Below are positions 6,781 through 8,297 of a stretch of DNA of 8,297 bases, in pieces. This stretch comes from an uncultured Eubacteriaceae bacterium (GTDB lineage: Bacteria; Bacillota; Clostridia; Lachnospirales; CAG-274), in contig CALIRN010000258.1 in assembly GCA_938042265.1 (NCBI GenBank), positions 1-8,297 on the forward strand. Direction: 5' to 3'. Position numbers and translations under genes: made by a program. Within the stretch, counting starts at the first letter, position 1. Each line of letters starts with the position of its first letter. Under the pieces are notes generated by a model. It searched no databases. It saw nothing but the letters and a program-made list of their open reading frames with translations, and was not told the origin of the DNA.

Positions 6781-7884
6781 TTATTTATTTTCCGTTTTTT
6801 CCTTTTCATCAGCCTTAGGCTGCTCAGGCTGTTCGTTTTTTCCTGTAGGGATTTCCTGCAACTCATAATGGCGTCTTACTGCATTTTCAATCTCTATACA
6901 AAGCTCAGGATTTTCCTCAAAATACTTTTTGGCATTTTCTCTGCCCTGTCCCAGTCGGTTGCCGTTATAGCTGTACCATGCACCGCCCTTCTGTACAATA
7001 TCCAAATCAGCAGCAAGGTCAAGCACATCACCCGTATGGCTTATGCCTTTACCGTACATAATATCAAATTCGGCCACCTTAAAGGGAGGCGCCACCTTAT
7101 TTTTTACAACCTTTGCCTTTGTTCTGTTACCAATAACCTCGGTGCCGTTTTTAATGGCATCGCTTCTTCTTATATCAATCCTCACGCTTGCATAAAATTT
7201 AAGCGCTTTACCGCCTGTAGTTGTTTCAGGATTGCCAAACATAACACCGATTTTATCTCTGAGCTGATTAATAAAAATAACAATACATTTGCTCTTTGAG
7301 GTAACACCTGTCAACTTTCTCAGCGCCTGACTCATAAGCCTTGCCTGTAAGCCCATGTGACTGTCACCCATTTCGCCCTCAATTTCAGCCTTTGGCACAA
7401 GGGCAGCAACAGAGTCAACAATAACCACATCCATAGCGCCTGAACGCACCATTGTTTCCGTAATTTCAAGAGCCTGCTCACCATCGTCAGGCTGCGAAAC
7501 ATAAAGCTCATCAATATTAACACCAAGATTTTTTGCATAGACCGGGTCAAGCGCATGCTCCGCATCCACAAAGCCCGCAATGCCGCCCCTTTTCTGTACC
7601 TCTGCAACTATATGTAAGGCAACGGTAGTTTTACCGCTGCTTTCAGGTCCGTAAATCTCAATAATTCTGCCCTTTGGCACACCGCCCACGCCAAGGGCTA
7701 TATCCAGCGCAAGAGAGCCTGTGGGTACTGTTTCAACAGTATGGTTTGCAGCATTTGCGCCAAGCTTCATTACAGCGCCCTTGCCAAAGCTTTTTTCAAT
7801 TTGTGCAACAGCGGTTTTTATAGCCTGCGCCTTGCTGTCCGCCGTATTCTCCTCAGTTGTATTTTTTGATACATTTGCTGCCAT
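6781..7884 (-). CDS. recA: Recombinase RecA
   Basis: RecA forms ATP-dependent filaments on single-stranded DNA, carries out strand exchange and triggers LexA self-cleavage. The protein has 367 residues, normal for Firmicutes. An N-terminal region (about 1-50) carries the polymerisation helix, ending in [12 protein letters not shown] (31-42). Walker A is GPESSGKT (79-86), the catalytic glutamate is Glu109 in VDAEHALDP, and Walker B is VVIVDS (153-158). DNA-binding loop L1 covers about 167-183 ([15 protein letters not shown]), the INQLR switch with Gln207 follows at 205-209, and loop L2 includes [10 protein letters not shown] (216-225). The C-terminal tail from about 347 is Glu/Lys/Gln-rich, of mixed charge. 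The ATG at 7884 is preceded by GGAGG (7898-7894) with a 9-nt spacer. The gene lies 25 nt after cinA, so transcription probably comes from upstream of cinA; no promoter or LexA-type operator is visible in that gap. No recX follows. Confidence 0.99.
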   Translation of the reverse strand: MAANVSKNTTEENTADSKAQAIKTAVAQIEKSFGKGAVMKLGANAANHTVETVPTGSLALDIALGVGGVPKGRIIEIYGPESSGKTTVALHIVAEVQKRGGIAGFVDAEHALDPVYAKNLGVNIDELYVSQPDDGEQALEITETMVRSGAMDVVIVDSVAALVPKAEIEGEMGDSHMGLQARLMSQALRKLTGVTSKSKCIVIFINQLRDKIGVMFGNPETTTGGKALKFYASVRIDIRRSDAIKNGTEVIGNRTKAKVVKNKVAPPFKVAEFDIMYGKGISHTGDVLDLAADLDIVQKGGAWYSYNGNRLGQGRENAKKYFEENPELCIEIENAVRRHYELQEIPTGKNEQPEQPKADEKEKTENK

Positions 7885-7909
7885 TTAATTAATCCTCCGT
7901 AAAATTTCT

Positions 7910-8297
7910 TTATAAAAGCTGCTCCAAAAGCAGCAACACTTCCTCAACCGCATTTTTTCTTATATAATTTCTGTTGCCCTTAAGCTCCAGACGTTTTGTA
8001 TAAGCCTTACCGTAAATATAAACGCCTATATAAACGGTGCCTACGGGATTTTCCTCCGTACCGCCGTCAGGGCCTGCATAACCTGTACTTGAAAGACCTA
8101 TATCGGTACCGCACTTCTTAGCTGCATTTTCACACATTTCAGCTGCGGTCCGGCTGCTTACCGCAGTATATTGCTTTAAGGTCTCCTCCTTAACGCCAAG
8201 GAGGGTACACTTACTTTCCTCCTTATAGGTGACAATACCACTTACAAATACATCTGACGCACCCGGCAAATCCACAAAGGCAGATGAAATAAGCCCT
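7910..8297 (-). CDS. cinA: Competence/damage-inducible protein CinA, C-terminal part (partial)
   Basis: The window holds the last 128 codons; the reading frame stays open to the edge, so the start and any N-terminal molybdopterin-binding-like domain lie outside. The visible part is the CinA C-terminal domain, which has nicotinamide-nucleotide amidase (PncC) activity in several bacteria: it deamidates NMN to nicotinic acid mononucleotide in pyridine nucleotide salvage. Recognisable blocks, counted from the first visible codon, are GLISSAFVDLPGASDVF (1-17), GIVTYKEESK (20-29) with LLGV after it, and STGYAGPDGGTEENPVGTVYIG (70-91). A GTG inside the frame at 8275-8273 is not the start, because the conserved GLISSA segment lies upstream of it. 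The gene precedes recA by 25 nt, an arrangement also known from streptococci, where cinA and recA are co-transcribed and induced in competence. Whether this copy is full-length CinA or a stand-alone PncC-like protein cannot be seen. Confidence 0.93.
   Translation of the reverse strand, partial: GLISSAFVDLPGASDVFVSGIVTYKEESKCTLLGVKEETLKQYTAVSSRTAAEMCENAAKKCGTDIGLSSTGYAGPDGGTEENPVGTVYIGVYIYGKAYTKRLELKGNRNYIRKNAVEEVLLLLEQLL

Noticed and set aside
6778..7299. Plus-strand frame of 173 codons starting at the right arm of the palindrome, with GAGGG 8 nt upstream
   Set aside because: It lies entirely antisense to the 3' half of recA, and its composition (Phe/Leu/Cys-rich, no motifs) is that of an antisense shadow. 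The ribosome-like site is explained by the inverted repeat.

Overview
The window looks like a chromosomal core region from a member of the Bacillota, most likely class Clostridia and possibly a gut lineage. The signs are strong purine-rich Shine-Dalgarno sites (GGAGG, GAGGGGG), clostridial-type protein sequences, moderate base composition, a secreted protein with copper amine oxidase N-terminal repeats, and a comM-dprA-topA gene order typical of Firmicutes. I cannot name a genus from the sequence alone.

Layout. Five of the six substantial genes are on the minus strand. Right to left, in transcription order, these are the 3' part of cinA (cut by the window edge) and recA, which form one unit with a 25-nt gap and end at a GC-rich hairpin with a U-rich tail (6669-6696). 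A second minus-strand unit starts at a near-consensus extended -10 promoter (4850-4878) and reads comM (yifB), dprA, topA and the first 15 codons of an unknown gene that overlaps the topA stop. Between the units, on the plus strand, is one gene for an exported protein of 546 residues. It has two copper-amine-oxidase-N-type repeats followed by two copies of a PdaC/RsiV-like (DUF4163/DUF3298) module. It has its own promoter, back to back with the comM promoter, and converges with recA.

How the genes fit together. CinA, RecA, ComM and DprA all belong to the natural-transformation and recombination toolkit. DprA loads RecA on incoming single strands, and ComM drives branch migration of the recombination intermediates. 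TopA relaxes negative supercoils. The window is therefore a DNA recombination and topology neighbourhood interrupted by an unrelated secreted protein.

The least ordinary stretch is the 80 bp just downstream of recA (6701-6780). It holds a 46-bp interrupted palindrome whose two arms each end in a Shine-Dalgarno-like GAGGG and an outward-facing ATG, a 25-bp-period imperfect direct repeat, and a possible 11-codon ORF with a good ribosome-binding site. This could be a dispersed intergenic repeat, a terminator with an incidental ORF, or a structured 3' element. The sequence alone does not decide. No tRNA, rRNA, CRISPR array, insertion sequence or phage gene was seen.
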